50,868 nucleotides of DNA from Gracilaria caudata (lineage: Eukaryota > Rhodophyta > Florideophyceae > Gracilariales > Gracilariaceae): the NCBI GenBank assembly GCA_030374735.1, contig JASCIV010000086.1:1-50868 (forward strand), in the 5' to 3' direction. Positions 19,099 to 28,421 of the stretch are shown piece by piece. Within the stretch, counting starts at the first letter, position 1. Each line of letters opens with the position of its first letter. A model generated the notes under the pieces. The model saw nothing but the letters and a program-made list of their open reading frames with translations. It ran no database searches and was not told where the DNA came from. The position numbers were made by a program, and so were the translations under genes.

Positions 19099-21417
19099 AT
19101 GTGTGCATCTTTCGTGCCAGGGCGCTTTCTGTTTGGAAACCGTATATTCGTTCCGTCTAGACCTAGCACACTGGTCGTGAATGCGTGTGCGCAACACAGT
19201 TCGTCAGTTCCAGATCCGAAGCAGACAGCGAGAGAACGAAGGCGAGCGACAATTTTGGCACGAGTAAATGCGCATAGAAGCTTGAAACGTGAACTGGACA
19301 AAAGATCAGGCACTTTAGTTGGGGCAGTCGTTACATTACCCCCTTACATTCGGGAAAGATGCTCCCTAACACCTAAGTTGGCAAGAGTAAAGGTGTTCTT
19401 GGAGAAATCTGATTTAAGCGATGTTAATCTGTTTAGGAGGCGCGTCAGGTCGGGCCTAGTGCATATTTTCCCCGAATTAGAAGAACGCGGTCTTCTTCGC
19501 GTTTCTGATGGGTTCGATTTAAAAGTGGGGGGTAGTAAGGCTATTCAAGACGTTGAAAATCTAAAAAGCGGGTTGGAGAGGTGCGAAAAGGCGGGCTCTC
19601 CTGTCTTCGTCGAGGTCATACCGCACAACCTCCCACCCCCGAAACAACCATTTTCGGATAGGGTCGAGAAAGTGAGAAAAAAGGCTCAAATCGCGGAACA
19701 GAATCCTGATGAGCTTTTGAAGATGATAAGCTTCTACATGTTCGTGAATATTGAAAGGCCTGATGTGTTCAGCAATTTGTTACGCAGAGTATGGTCATGG
19801 ATGGGAGTGAAAGGGAGGGTGTACGTTGCCACTGAAGGCGTGAACGCGCAGTTGGCTGTTCCTAGATCAGTTCTGGTGGACTTTCGAGAAGCTATGAATG
19901 GCTCGTGGATAGAGCGTGGTGAGTCGATCATCCCGAGCGAGATTGTTGGGGCTTTCCTGAACGAAGATCGCATGGTGAAGAAGGAAGAGCAACCTTTTGG
20001 GAAACTACACGTAAAGCCCCGAGAGAAAATCCTCGTCGATGGGTTTCGGGAGCCACTGGATTGGAAACAAGCGGGTAAGTCAATACCCCCAGAAGAGTGG
20101 CATCAGCTTTTAAAATCTAAATCAGAGGATTACGTCTTGCTTGACTGTCGCAATGACTATGAGAGTGATATCGGACGTTTTGAAGGAGCTGAACCGCTAA
20201 ACACGCCCACCTTTCGAGATTCTTGGGAAGAGCTTGAGAAGCGATTAAGCAAGGAAAACCGAAGTAAGAAGATCTTGACATATTGCACCGGTGGCATCCG
20301 ATGTGTCAAAGTCAATGCTTTCCTTGAACAGAGGATGGGATTCTCGAATACGGGCCGACTTCAGGGCGGAATTGTTTCATACGCTCGCAATCTCCGAGAG
20401 ACTGGACGTTTGGATGAGTCGACTTTCAAAGGCGTGAATCATGTTTTTGATGGTCGCATGGGAGAAGTTATTACCTCGGATATGCTCGAGAAATGCATCA
20501 CTTGCGGTCAGCCATGTAATATCCAAACGGATTGCGCAAACGTTCAGTGTCCTAGACCATTTGACTCCCGTATTTTCGTCCAGTGCGAGGAATGTGCAGT
20601 AGTCATGAAAGGAGCATGTTCTCCGGAATGTGTTGACGCAGTTCGGGCACCAACGAGGCAGACAAACCCAGACGTAAACCTTCTTCCGCCTATTTCCCGA
20701 GAATCCGAGCGCTATGCCGAAGCGCTTACAAGCTCAGCCGTGCCGGAACTCATGGACGTGAGACGTCGCACGGAGGCTGAGTTTCCAGAAAGAATTCGAA
20801 TGCTGAGCTCCAATGCTCAAGCATCCCTTCTCCGTTTACTAGTTCAAATATCAGGGGCGAAGCGAGTTTTGGAAATTGGTACATTTACTGGACTCGCAAC
20901 CCTTGCGATGGCGTCCGGAGTTCCAGCTGGAGGACTGGTTGTCACATGCGAACGTGATGAGACCGCGGCATCAATTGCAGAGGAGTTTTTTACAAAGAAC
21001 GAGGAATACCGGGGCAAAATTCGGTTACATCGCGGACACGCTGTTGATTTCTTGGAACAGTTTCATGTGAACAAATGTGAACCATTTGATTTCGCTTTTG
21101 TGGACGCAGACAAAGGTGGATACCTCGCTTACGCCAAGAAACTATTAGATTACAATCTTGTACGGAGCGGAGGCCTTCTAGTTTTCGACAACGTTCTCTT
21201 CCGTGGGGAAGTTGCAGAAGTATGGACGGAAGAAACTTCCGGCATCCGAAACGGACAAGATCATTTTCATCCTCAAAGACTGAAAAATCTCAGTAATGCT
21301 CGTCAGACTGCAAAGAAGCTGCATGCGTTCAATAGGTACATACAGAAAGAAGACAGATTAGAACAGGTCATTCTACCTTTTCGAGATGGACTAACCGTTG
21401 CTAGACGAACAGATTAG
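19099..21417 (+). CDS. TrhO (tRNA U34 hydroxylase) fused to a TrmR-like O-methyltransferase
   Basis: A single-exon, 772-residue, two-enzyme protein. Residues 1-45 resemble a plastid transit peptide. About 210-450 is TrhO/UPF0176: MISFYMFVNIE, GRVYVATEGVNAQLAV, and a rhodanese domain with the active-site loop TYCTGGIRC (Cys396). A Cys-rich patch follows (CITCGQPC, CEEC). About 520-772 is a Methyltransf_3 domain: AKRVLEIGTFTGLATLAMA, FDFAFVDADKGGY, GGLLVFDNVLFRGEV and ILPFRDGLTVARR. In bacteria TrhO makes 5-hydroxyuridine at tRNA position 34, and the same methyltransferase family (TrmR/YrrM) turns it into 5-methoxyuridine. The fusion therefore could do both steps, presumably in the plastid. The N-terminal 50-200 region is not identified. 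Confidence 0.85.
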   Translation: MCASFVPGRFLFGNRIFVPSRPSTLVVNACAQHSSSVPDPKQTARERRRATILARVNAHRSLKRELDKRSGTLVGAVVTLPPYIRERCSLTPKLARVKVFLEKSDLSDVNLFRRRVRSGLVHIFPELEERGLLRVSDGFDLKVGGSKAIQDVENLKSGLERCEKAGSPVFVEVIPHNLPPPKQPFSDRVEKVRKKAQIAEQNPDELLKMISFYMFVNIERPDVFSNLLRRVWSWMGVKGRVYVATEGVNAQLAVPRSVLVDFREAMNGSWIERGESIIPSEIVGAFLNEDRMVKKEEQPFGKLHVKPREKILVDGFREPLDWKQAGKSIPPEEWHQLLKSKSEDYVLLDCRNDYESDIGRFEGAEPLNTPTFRDSWEELEKRLSKENRSKKILTYCTGGIRCVKVNAFLEQRMGFSNTGRLQGGIVSYARNLRETGRLDESTFKGVNHVFDGRMGEVITSDMLEKCITCGQPCNIQTDCANVQCPRPFDSRIFVQCEECAVVMKGACSPECVDAVRAPTRQTNPDVNLLPPISRESERYAEALTSSAVPELMDVRRRTEAEFPERIRMLSSNAQASLLRLLVQISGAKRVLEIGTFTGLATLAMASGVPAGGLVVTCERDETAASIAEEFFTKNEEYRGKIRLHRGHAVDFLEQFHVNKCEPFDFAFVDADKGGYLAYAKKLLDYNLVRSGGLLVFDNVLFRGEVAEVWTEETSGIRNGQDHFHPQRLKNLSNARQTAKKLHAFNRYIQKEDRLEQVILPFRDGLTVARRTD

Positions 21418-21475
21418 GCAATGTGCGCAGATATCTGCACAAGTGAAAAGTACTGACAAGTCTCTCTCTCTTCGA

Positions 21476-21491
21476 GGTGTAAAGATACACC
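21476..21491 (-). promoter_or_regulatory. Histone H2A mRNA 3' stem-loop
   Basis: On the minus strand, 25 nt after the H2A stop, GGTGTA and TACACC form a 6-bp stem around a TCTT loop. This is the size of the replication-dependent histone 3' processing hairpin. The same stem sequence follows H2B. Confidence 0.8.
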
Positions 21492-21516
21492 TTTGAATGA
21501 AGATAGTAGTGAAGGC

Positions 21517-21885
21517 TTAGACCTCTTGAGATGCATCACCCTTTGACTTCTTGCGCGGCATTAGAACTTGGTGAATGTTCGGAAGCACACCACCGCTTGC
21601 AATCGTTACGTTGCCGAGAAGTTTGTTGAGCTCTTCATCATTGCGGACGGCAAGTTGAATATGACGGGGGATGATACGAGTCTTCTTGTTGTCACGAGCA
21701 GCGTTGCCAGCCAGTTCAAGAACTTCAGCGGTAAGATACTCCATCACAGCAGCCATGTAGACAGGAGCACCGGCACCAACACGATCAGCGTAACCGCCTT
21801 TGCGAAGGAAGCGGTGAATACGACCTACGGGGAACTGGAGGCCAGCTTTGCTAGAACGAGATTGCGCAGCCTTCTTGGGAGCCAT
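21517..21885 (-). CDS. Histone H2A with C-terminal SQEV (H2A.X type)
   Basis: A 122-residue H2A with canonical features: AGLQFPVGRIHRFLRKG, the acidic-patch region ELAGNAARDNKKTRIIPRHI, NDEELNKLLG and the docking-domain GGVLPNIH. The last four residues are SQEV. This matches the SQ(E/D)-hydrophobic C-terminal motif phosphorylated at DNA breaks in H2A.X. The bulk H2A of this organism may thus be the damage-responsive form, as in yeast. Single exon, and divergent from H2B through a shared promoter. Confidence 0.96.
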   Translation of the reverse strand: MAPKKAAQSRSSKAGLQFPVGRIHRFLRKGGYADRVGAGAPVYMAAVMEYLTAEVLELAGNAARDNKKTRIIPRHIQLAVRNDEELNKLLGNVTIASGGVLPNIHQVLMPRKKSKGDASQEV

Positions 21886-22109
21886 TTCGAGGAATGCGGC
21901 AGATGCTTACGGTGACAAACAGATGAGAGGGTAGCACAGCGGACTTGCGATGGGTGGGGCAAGGAGAAAGTTCTCGGAGGGGTGGCAATGTCTTTAAATA
22001 AGTCAATGAATACACTTCCATTCTCAGCAAGAAGGAAACCTGAGCAGTAACTGCACTTTCAAGTTGAACAAATGCAAACTCCCGTTTTTTCTGGGGACAG
22101 GCTAAACAA

Positions 22110-22261
22110 CCAATCAGAGTTCAAGACCAAAGTTCTACTACATCAACATTAAGAACGGGACACTCAATACAACCAATGACAAAGCAGAACGGGAAGTTTC
22201 AAGTTTAAAATGCACTGGTCATAGAGTTCAACCAATAGGAAGGCTAATTTTGCGCGCCAAA
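22110..22261. promoter_or_regulatory. Shared H2A/H2B promoter: three CCAAT boxes and an E2F-type site
   Basis: CCAAT occurs at 22110-22114, 22173-22177 and 22232-22236, with spacings of about 63 and 59 nt and all in the same orientation. TTTTGCGCGCCAAA at 22248-22261 matches the E2F/DP consensus in both directions. The position between divergent core histone genes fits S-phase control. Confidence 0.7.
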
Positions 22262-22473
22262 TCTGACCACCTTGTAGACAAAACTTAGCTGACCGCGAAA
22301 TACCGACTACACCCTAGATGGGATAGACAACGACCTTGTACTTAAACGCACCCAACGACACGCCGTCCAACTCTTTGGGTGCATCAATTATCCCATCACA
22401 ACATTTCTCATCGTTTGTTCTCGTTGCTGTCAGAAAACCGTTGTGTTTCGTATTGTTCAACAACACAGTTGCA

Positions 22474-22848
22474 ATGGCTCCCAAGGGCAAGAGCGTTCCT
22501 GTCGCTGAGAAGAAGGTCGCCAAGAAGGGCATGGCTGGAGGTACGGAGAAGACTACCAGAAAGAAGAAGCGCAGCGAATCATACTCTATTTACATTTATA
22601 AGGTGCTGAAACAAGTTCATCCGGATACCGGCATCTCCTCCAAGGCGATGAGTATAATGAATTCGTTTGTGGCTGATCTTTTCGAAAGGATTGCCACTGA
22701 AGCCGCCAAGCTGGCGTCCTACAACAATACCAAGACGCTCACTTCTCGAGAAATTCAAACCGCTGTCCGTCTCCTTCTCCCCGGCGAGCTTGCAAAACAC
22801 GCTGTCTCGGAAGGTACCAAGGCCGTCACCAAGTACAGCTCAAGCTAA
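22474..22848 (+). CDS. Histone H2B
   Basis: This has 124 residues. A Lys/Ala-rich tail (MAPKGKSVPVAEKKVAKKG) precedes the canonical fold: SYSIYIYKVLKQVHPDTGIS, AMSIMNSFVADLFERIA, TLTSREIQTAVRLLLPGELA and KHAVSEGTKAVTKYSSS. The C-terminal helix contains the lysine (AVTKY) whose equivalent is monoubiquitinated. The true start is the ATG at 22474; the frame runs upstream to 22336 but that part is not histone-like. Single exon. Confidence 0.97.
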   Translation: MAPKGKSVPVAEKKVAKKGMAGGTEKTTRKKKRSESYSIYIYKVLKQVHPDTGISSKAMSIMNSFVADLFERIATEAAKLASYNNTKTLTSREIQTAVRLLLPGELAKHAVSEGTKAVTKYSSS

Positions 22849-22901
22849 GTGTCTGGTCTAACTGGAGTGATCTATTGGTTTCATTCTTTAGTCACATCAA
22901 G

Positions 22902-22917
22902 GGTGTATTTTTACACC
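22902..22917 (+). promoter_or_regulatory. Histone H2B mRNA 3' stem-loop
   Basis: This lies 54 nt after the H2B stop: GGTGTA-TTTT-TACACC, a 6-bp stem with a 4-nt loop. The stem is identical to the one after H2A and the loop differs at one base, which supports a conserved RNA element. Confidence 0.82.
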
Positions 22918-23610
22918 TCGGATTGAAGAAGTTTGTCAGTGCCAGATATGTCACGAACAGGGCTGCTCTTGTACTAATTGAGCTGCTCATGATATGTGAC
23001 TTGTAGCATTATCCCAAGTGGACAATATGACTTAAGCCACATTCGTCTTTTCGATGAAGCTCGTTAGACGAATTTCCCTTTTTATATGGGGGTCGAACTG
23101 CGAACATACTGCAAACTCACAGCGTTTTGAGCTTGAAGATGCCCCGTAGAAGTCCCTCGTGGTAGAACGAATCTGCGAAGAGTCTTGCTCCGAAACAAAA
23201 CATATGTGCGGAATATGTGTACCGTTAGCAAGGCTGTATGAGTCTTGTTCCCTCTCTCGGCAAATAAATCTGTTCTAGCTGTTCTGCAACGTTAAGCGAT
23301 ACCTGATTGTAAACAATTTTGTTCGTTGCACAGCCTTGGCAAACCTTGTTTCCGTGGGAGCCGTAGAACTGGGATTTGATTGTCTCAGTTCGAAGAAACA
23401 CCTCGAGGCGCCATGAGACGTGCTGATCATCGTTATGATAATGATTCCTTCTTTGCGTATGACTTTTGGTTTGTTGCGCTGTTAGCCCTGGCGGACGATG
23501 ATTCTGGTTTAAGACCACGAGTGGAAATCTCGCAGCCTTCTGTTGCGAAAGTAAATTCTTTTTCAGCTGATTTCAAACTCTGTTATCTACTTCGTACCTT
23601 GTAAATTCCC
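22918..23610. other. Intergenic stretch between H2B and the HIT zinc-finger gene
   Basis: No gene was recognised. A 74-codon plus-strand frame (23380-23604) ends at a stop just before the ZNHIT frame and has no known motif. Confidence 0.4.
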
Positions 23611-24255
23611 ATGTCAAAGTCACAACCGCGATCAAAAGGATTCGCTTGGAGTTCTGTTCAGACCGTGATAAGCGCGGCTACAACCGTCATGCCCAAGAAC
23701 CTGTGCCTGGTTTGCAATGAGAAACAAGCGAAATATAAGTGCCCTACGTGTCGTCTTCCATTGTGAGTTACGTTATCAACCTAAGAACATGTTACACCAT
23801 TTAAGAGCTGTTGCTGACTAGACGCTTTGTTTCTGAAAAGTTGCTCCGTCCCGTGTTCCAAAGTCCACAAACAGACAAATTGCGCTCCGCCGCCCCCCGC
23901 CGCAACCCCAGCACTGAAGATAGTCGACGAAAAAGCAGCTCAAAGACAACAACATGAAGAGAGCTTGCCAGAAGACCTACTCCTGCTGAAGACAGAACAA
24001 CTGCGAAGCTTGGATACTCATAAAGAGGTACAGAGAAAACTTCGTGACGATCGACTATTAGCAGTTCTCCAACGTATTGACTCTTCATCAAACCGTGTGA
24101 AGGAACTGGAGAAAGAAATGAAGGACCCAGCATTCTTAGAGTTTTGCGATGACATCCTGGAAGCTCTGGATTGCAAAGTAATGCCAGATGCGCCTCTCAC
24201 CCTGGAAGAGACGCTTCGATTGAAGTTGGAGAGCTTAAAATCTGAACATGACTAG
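23611..24255 (+). CDS. HIT-type zinc finger protein, ZNHIT3-like (two exons)
   Basis: Join of 23611-23762 and 23841-24255, with a 78-nt intron (GTGAGT donor, CTGAC branch-like sequence, GAAAAG acceptor), giving 188 residues. The zf-HIT module crosses the splice: LCLVCNEKQAKYKCPTC then CSVPCSKVHKQTNC, giving C-x2-C, C-x2-C and the terminal C/H ligands. After a Pro/Ala linker comes a helical C-terminal domain, ending FLEFCDDILEALDC and ETLRLKLESLKSEHD. Human ZNHIT3 binds NUFIP1 in box C/D snoRNP assembly; that role is inferred. An in-frame ATG at 23689 directly before the finger is an equally plausible start (162 residues). Confidence 0.8.
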
Positions 24256-24779
24256 TGCTGTGAGCAAAGCAATACTCACTTCGAACGGTGAAGCGCTAAC
24301 GTCGCCAGGACAACCACTCGCACCTGAACAAAACGAAATTCAAATCTCCTTTACCGAAGACTGGCGAAAGATTAACGATTATGATTATCGTAAGAGCTGA
24401 CTCATGACACATGACGCTTCTGATCTAAAAACATTTTCCTTCATGAGTGCTAGGCTGCTTGGTATGTGTTCAGGAATGTGGACAGATATAAATTCATTGG
24501 CTATGGAAGCGATGATGTTCGAGTTCATTCAGAATGTATCATACCGCCATTGATAAACAGAGGTTTTCTTCTTCTTTCTGTTGCACTCGCTTTTGGTAAG
24601 CAATAGGGTTTTGCTTCAAGACCTTGACGACTTGAGCATGGCTCTTTTTATACACACAAGGACATTCTGAGGGCCATACATATTGCTTTTCTCTCCTTTA
24701 TTGACTGTGTTGTCAAAGAACTGCATTTTTTCTCTTTTTTTTGACAGAGAAGCCCAGTATTTCACTTCTTCATCGCTGA
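24248..24779 (+). CDS. Small multi-exon gene of unknown function, overlapping the ZNHIT stop
   Basis: The best model joins 24248-24259, 24309-24389, 24454-24595 and 24748-24779, giving 88 residues. Splice signals: donors GTGAGC, GTAAGAG and GTAAGC; acceptors GCCAG, GCTAG and a strongly T-rich TTTTTTTTGACAG. All junctions keep frame. The predicted protein has two hydrophobic stretches (LTIMIIAAWYVF and LINRGFLLLSVALAFE), so it may be a small membrane protein. In an alternative, 24248-24389 joins 24474-24553 and gives a 73-residue soluble product. Its ATG overlaps the last codons of the ZNHIT gene in another frame, so the true first exon may lie elsewhere. No family is recognised. Confidence 0.4.
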
Positions 24780-24822
24780 CATCAAAGCGCCCCTCGAATC
24801 TGAAGCAGCTCTCTCTAGAAAC

Positions 24823-25596
24823 CTAAGAAGATGTACCATTACTGACTGGAATGTCATGTTTGAGACGTTGAAGCACAATGGCAACACATCGTTCAACAGT
24901 GTTTAAATTCTTTGCAACATTCGCATCAAACTGCTCTTTTGTTAATTCAGTGTCTGCCAATCCGTTTGCCATGTTATCAACCATAGCAAGAATTGCGTAC
25001 GAAATCCCCAATTCCTTCGCAATTGTTGCTTCTGTTGCGCCAGTCATCCCAATTATATCTCCAAGAGATGACAAAAACCGAATTTCTGCTTTGGTTTCAA
25101 AACGTGGACCAACGGTCTGCACATAAACAGCGCTAGTGCTTCGCAGATTCAGAGCTTCCTCTTCGGAGAGTATATTAATCAGTTTCGTTCTGAGCTCAGC
25201 ATCAATCCCTGGGACAATATGCGCTCTTGCATCATCGTAGTATGACACCGATGGCCCAAACAAATAGAAGTAATCATCAGGAACCACAACAGTACCAATT
25301 TGAATGTCTTTCGAAAGAGAACCCACACAGCACACAGCTATAATCCTATCAACACCTTCAGCGACCATGGCTGCCATGTTTGCTCGAAAATTGACGAGGT
25401 GGGGAGGTCGGTATACATTTTTTCCTGCTGCTCCGTCGGCGTGATGGCGTTGAACAAACACAACTGAGTCGGATTTTTGCGGGTCACAATGAACGATGGC
25501 ATCACCATGTGGCGTAGCAACAGTTTTGGGCTGCAGGGATGAAAACAAATCACTCTTCAGCAGACTTGTCCCACCGAGAATGGCCAGCTTTCCCAT
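24823..25596 (-). CDS. MTAP/PNP-family nucleoside phosphorylase
   Basis: A 257-residue class I nucleoside phosphorylase fold. Seen: LAILGGTSLL (phosphate loop start), FVQRHHADG (His-rich base and phosphate contact), NMAAMVAEGVDRIIAVCCVGSL, VGPRFETKAEIRFL and GMTGATEATIAKELGISYAILAMV, then DNMANGL. The closest named groups are 5'-methylthioadenosine phosphorylase and its bacterial thioinosine-specific relatives. The purine-site segment differs from the animal MTAP TDYDCW motif, so substrate choice between methylthioadenosine, methylthioinosine and 6-oxopurines is open. Role: sulfur and purine salvage. Single exon, ATG at 25596; divergent from KLHDC4. Confidence 0.82.
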   Translation of the reverse strand: MGKLAILGGTSLLKSDLFSSLQPKTVATPHGDAIVHCDPQKSDSVVFVQRHHADGAAGKNVYRPPHLVNFRANMAAMVAEGVDRIIAVCCVGSLSKDIQIGTVVVPDDYFYLFGPSVSYYDDARAHIVPGIDAELRTKLINILSEEEALNLRSTSAVYVQTVGPRFETKAEIRFLSSLGDIIGMTGATEATIAKELGISYAILAMVDNMANGLADTELTKEQFDANVAKNLNTVERCVAIVLQRLKHDIPVSNGTSS

Positions 25597-26403
25597 TTCT
25601 CCAGATACGTGTACAGTTAACTTGAAAGCCTTCCAGCCTTTCCTGGAAATGAAAAATTCGTCTAATGATATAAAGTTCGGGGCGCTTTCAAAAGCAGAAT
25701 CTGCTCTCGCTAGGGTAATTTAGAAGGCCACTTCGTATAAACGATTCCGCTGCTAGGTCAAATATCAATTCTGAAGCAGAGCGAGGGCTTCGTTAGATAC
25801 AGAGTCTCCTCACCTCCTCGAAAAAACAAAAAAACTACCCCTGTGTATGCTCAACAAGCAAGAGTTACGATTGCCATTGAGAACACGCCTGAGCCTCAGA
25901 CTCTGAGGGTTAGCTCCCTACGGGATAAGTTTCCAGTTCGAGTTCTGTTGCGCAACCACCTTTGTCCTTTGTGGAATAATAAAATGGTCGCGTGAGCCCG
26001 TCATGCTCTTTTGATCCGTTGTGACCGCATTGATCATAAATCCTTTTTATGTTTCCAAAAGCCAAAGATGAGTCTTTAGATTTCGGAGCTGTTGTGACTC
26101 GTATGACAGCTCCGAGTTTTTGGCTTTTGTGAGACGTGCACCAAGGGTACAAGGGTAGGTATTTCGATGATCGAAGTTTGATCATGTTCATATGATATGA
26201 AATAGGCGGACGTATCCGGGATACCCAAGGAATCAACTTCCAGGTAAACGTATCTCGAGACCCATTGAACAGAACATCATCCACGCTAGAGTGCGAGGAG
26301 CGAGAGCAAGTTCTCAACGCCCCTTCAGTTGATATCAACAGTTTCACACTTATCTTACTATTGAACGACATATCTGCTGCGAGCTGTTTGGGTAGTCTCT
26401 GTA
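25597..26403. promoter_or_regulatory. Divergent spacer between the phosphorylase and KLHDC4
   Basis: This 807-nt spacer contains one exact TACAAGGGTA at 26148-26157. A 192-codon minus-strand open frame covers the right half but lies opposite the real KLHDC4 first exon and is not credible. Confidence 0.4.
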
Positions 26404-28421
26404 ATGGGTAAGAAAGGGAAGAAGAAGCAGGGGATTGGAAAAGCAAAAACGGAGGCAAAAGCAGCAAAGAAAGCTCAGAAGGCGGCAAAGAAAGCTCGTG
26501 AAACAGATGGAGAAGTAAGTCCTGTAATGAAACTTCAGCGATAGTCCAATTATTCCTCTAGTGTTAGTTCTAACCTTACTTCCGTATCACCGCACAGGAT
26601 GTTGAAGCAATTCTGGCGGAGATTTTGGCACAAGAGGCCGAGGCAGTCAAAGTAGCAGAACTGCAGGATGTAGAGCCACCGTCACCACGTGCTGCGTTTA
26701 CACTCATAGCGAATCCACGAGACGAAAGCGAACTCATCATATTCGGAGGCGAGCGATATACAGGCGACAAAGCCGAATTCTTCAGTGATCTATATGTTTA
26801 CAATATCCTGAAGAATTCATGGACCAGATATGACTCCCCAAATAGGCCGCCACCACGAAGCTCGCATGCCGTAGCTGTGCATAAAAACATGATGTACATT
26901 TTCGGGGGTGAGTTTAGCAATCCCAGCTTGACACAATACCGTCATTACCGCGATCTCTGGCGTCTTGACCTCGAAGATATGAGCTGGGAACGCATAGAGC
27001 TCCGCGGTGGTCCCTCAGGACGTTCCGGGCATCGTATGTGCGTCGCAAACAATAGGCTGATCGTATTCGGTGGCTTTTTTGACACGGGCTTCGAGAACAA
27101 ATACTTGAACGATCTGTACTACATGGATCTTTCTTTGGATGAACTCAAATGGGTTAAAGTTGAAACGAATGCTGTGGATATTGTTCCGTCAAAACGATCT
27201 GGGTATCAGTGGGTTGTTTACGGCACTGACGTGATTTTGTATGGCGGATATTGTAAGGAAACACTTAAAAAGGCAAAAACTGTTTCCCACAAGGGCAAGA
27301 AGAAAGGCGGTACAGCTGTTGAAGAATCTATGGTCGCTCAAGGAATGGTTCTTTCTGACATATACAAGCTTTCTGCGTTGAACATGAAGTGGTCAAAGAT
27401 GAAGCGAAGTGGGTATGGTCCCGCTCGACGTGCCGGCTTTTCCATGATTCTTCATAAGGCAAATGCTGTTGTGTTTGGAGGTGTTGAAGACGACGAAACG
27501 GAGGAGAATATGGCATCTGTGTTCTACAATGACCTCTTTGCGCTGAATCTTGAAAAGAGGAAATGGTACCCCATGACTTTGAGACGAAAGAAAGCGAAGA
27601 AAGGACGACGTAGGAAAGCACGTGAGGAAAACGCAGCTATTGCTGACCAGTCGCCCGCAGAAGCAGGTCCTGCTCCTCACGATGGCATGGAGATGATGGA
27701 TGTCGATGATTCGCAAGCTCTGGAGCACGACGATGAAAAGGAGCTAGATACTGATACACTAGAAGCTGCCCTAATGTCTGAGCGAGGTGAAGTGTTGCCG
27801 TGTCCAAGATTTAATGCAGCTGTCGCGATCCAAAAGAATATTCTGTACATCATGGGAGGTGTTGTAGAAAAGGAGCAGCAGGAGATTACGTTAGACGACA
27901 TCTGGGCAATAGACCTGAACAAATTGGACGAATATAGAGAAGTGAAGTCTTTGAGTCCTGGATGCCTAGAGTGGATGGAATCCGATGGTGAAGACGAAGA
28001 TGTCGAGGAAGGAAGTGATGCTGAAGAGAAAAGCAATTCAGTATCAGATGATGTGGACATGGAAGACGAGGAAGAGGAAGAGGAAAGGCAAAGGCGTAGA
28101 GGTGGGAGACGAGAACGGCTTCGCGCTCGTGTTCAAGACACAGAGAATGAACATTTCACGCCGCGAGTTAATGAGTCCCTAAAGGACTTCTTTGAACGTA
28201 CGAAATCGTACTGGATTGGAGAAGTTCATGAGGCACTTGGAGAGAGTGGCAAAGCTCTCCGAAGAGTTGCTTTTGAATGGGCTTTCAGAAGATACTGGGA
28301 GATTAAACCTACTCTAAAAGAGCTTGAAGAAATAGAAGCACAAATTGCTCGGGAGGAAGCTCTGGAGCGAGAATTTCAAAAAGCTCAGCTAGAGCAGAAG
28401 CGGACCCGAGGGAGACGCTGA
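26404..28421 (+). CDS. KLHDC4: KLHDC4-like Kelch-repeat protein (two exons)
   Basis: Join of 26404-26514 and 26598-28421, with an 83-nt intron (GTAAGT donor, CGCACAG acceptor), giving 644 residues. Exon 1 encodes the Lys/Ala-rich start MGKKGKKKQGIGKAKTEAKA, typical of KLHDC4/Kel3. The Kelch propeller includes ELIIFGGERY, MYIFGGEF, GGPSGRSGHRM and LIVFGGFF. A long acidic, low-complexity insert (about 350-400 and 480-520) interrupts it. The end carries a DUF4110-type helical domain (RVNESLKDFFERTKSYWIGE). Molecular function is poorly defined in any organism. The GTAAGT intron just after the basic start means that a gene finder using only exon 2 would misplace the N-terminus. Confidence 0.88.

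Noticed and set aside
25910..26488. 192-codon minus-strand open frame
   Set aside because: It overlaps the well-supported first exon of KLHDC4 on the other strand and has no recognisable domain.
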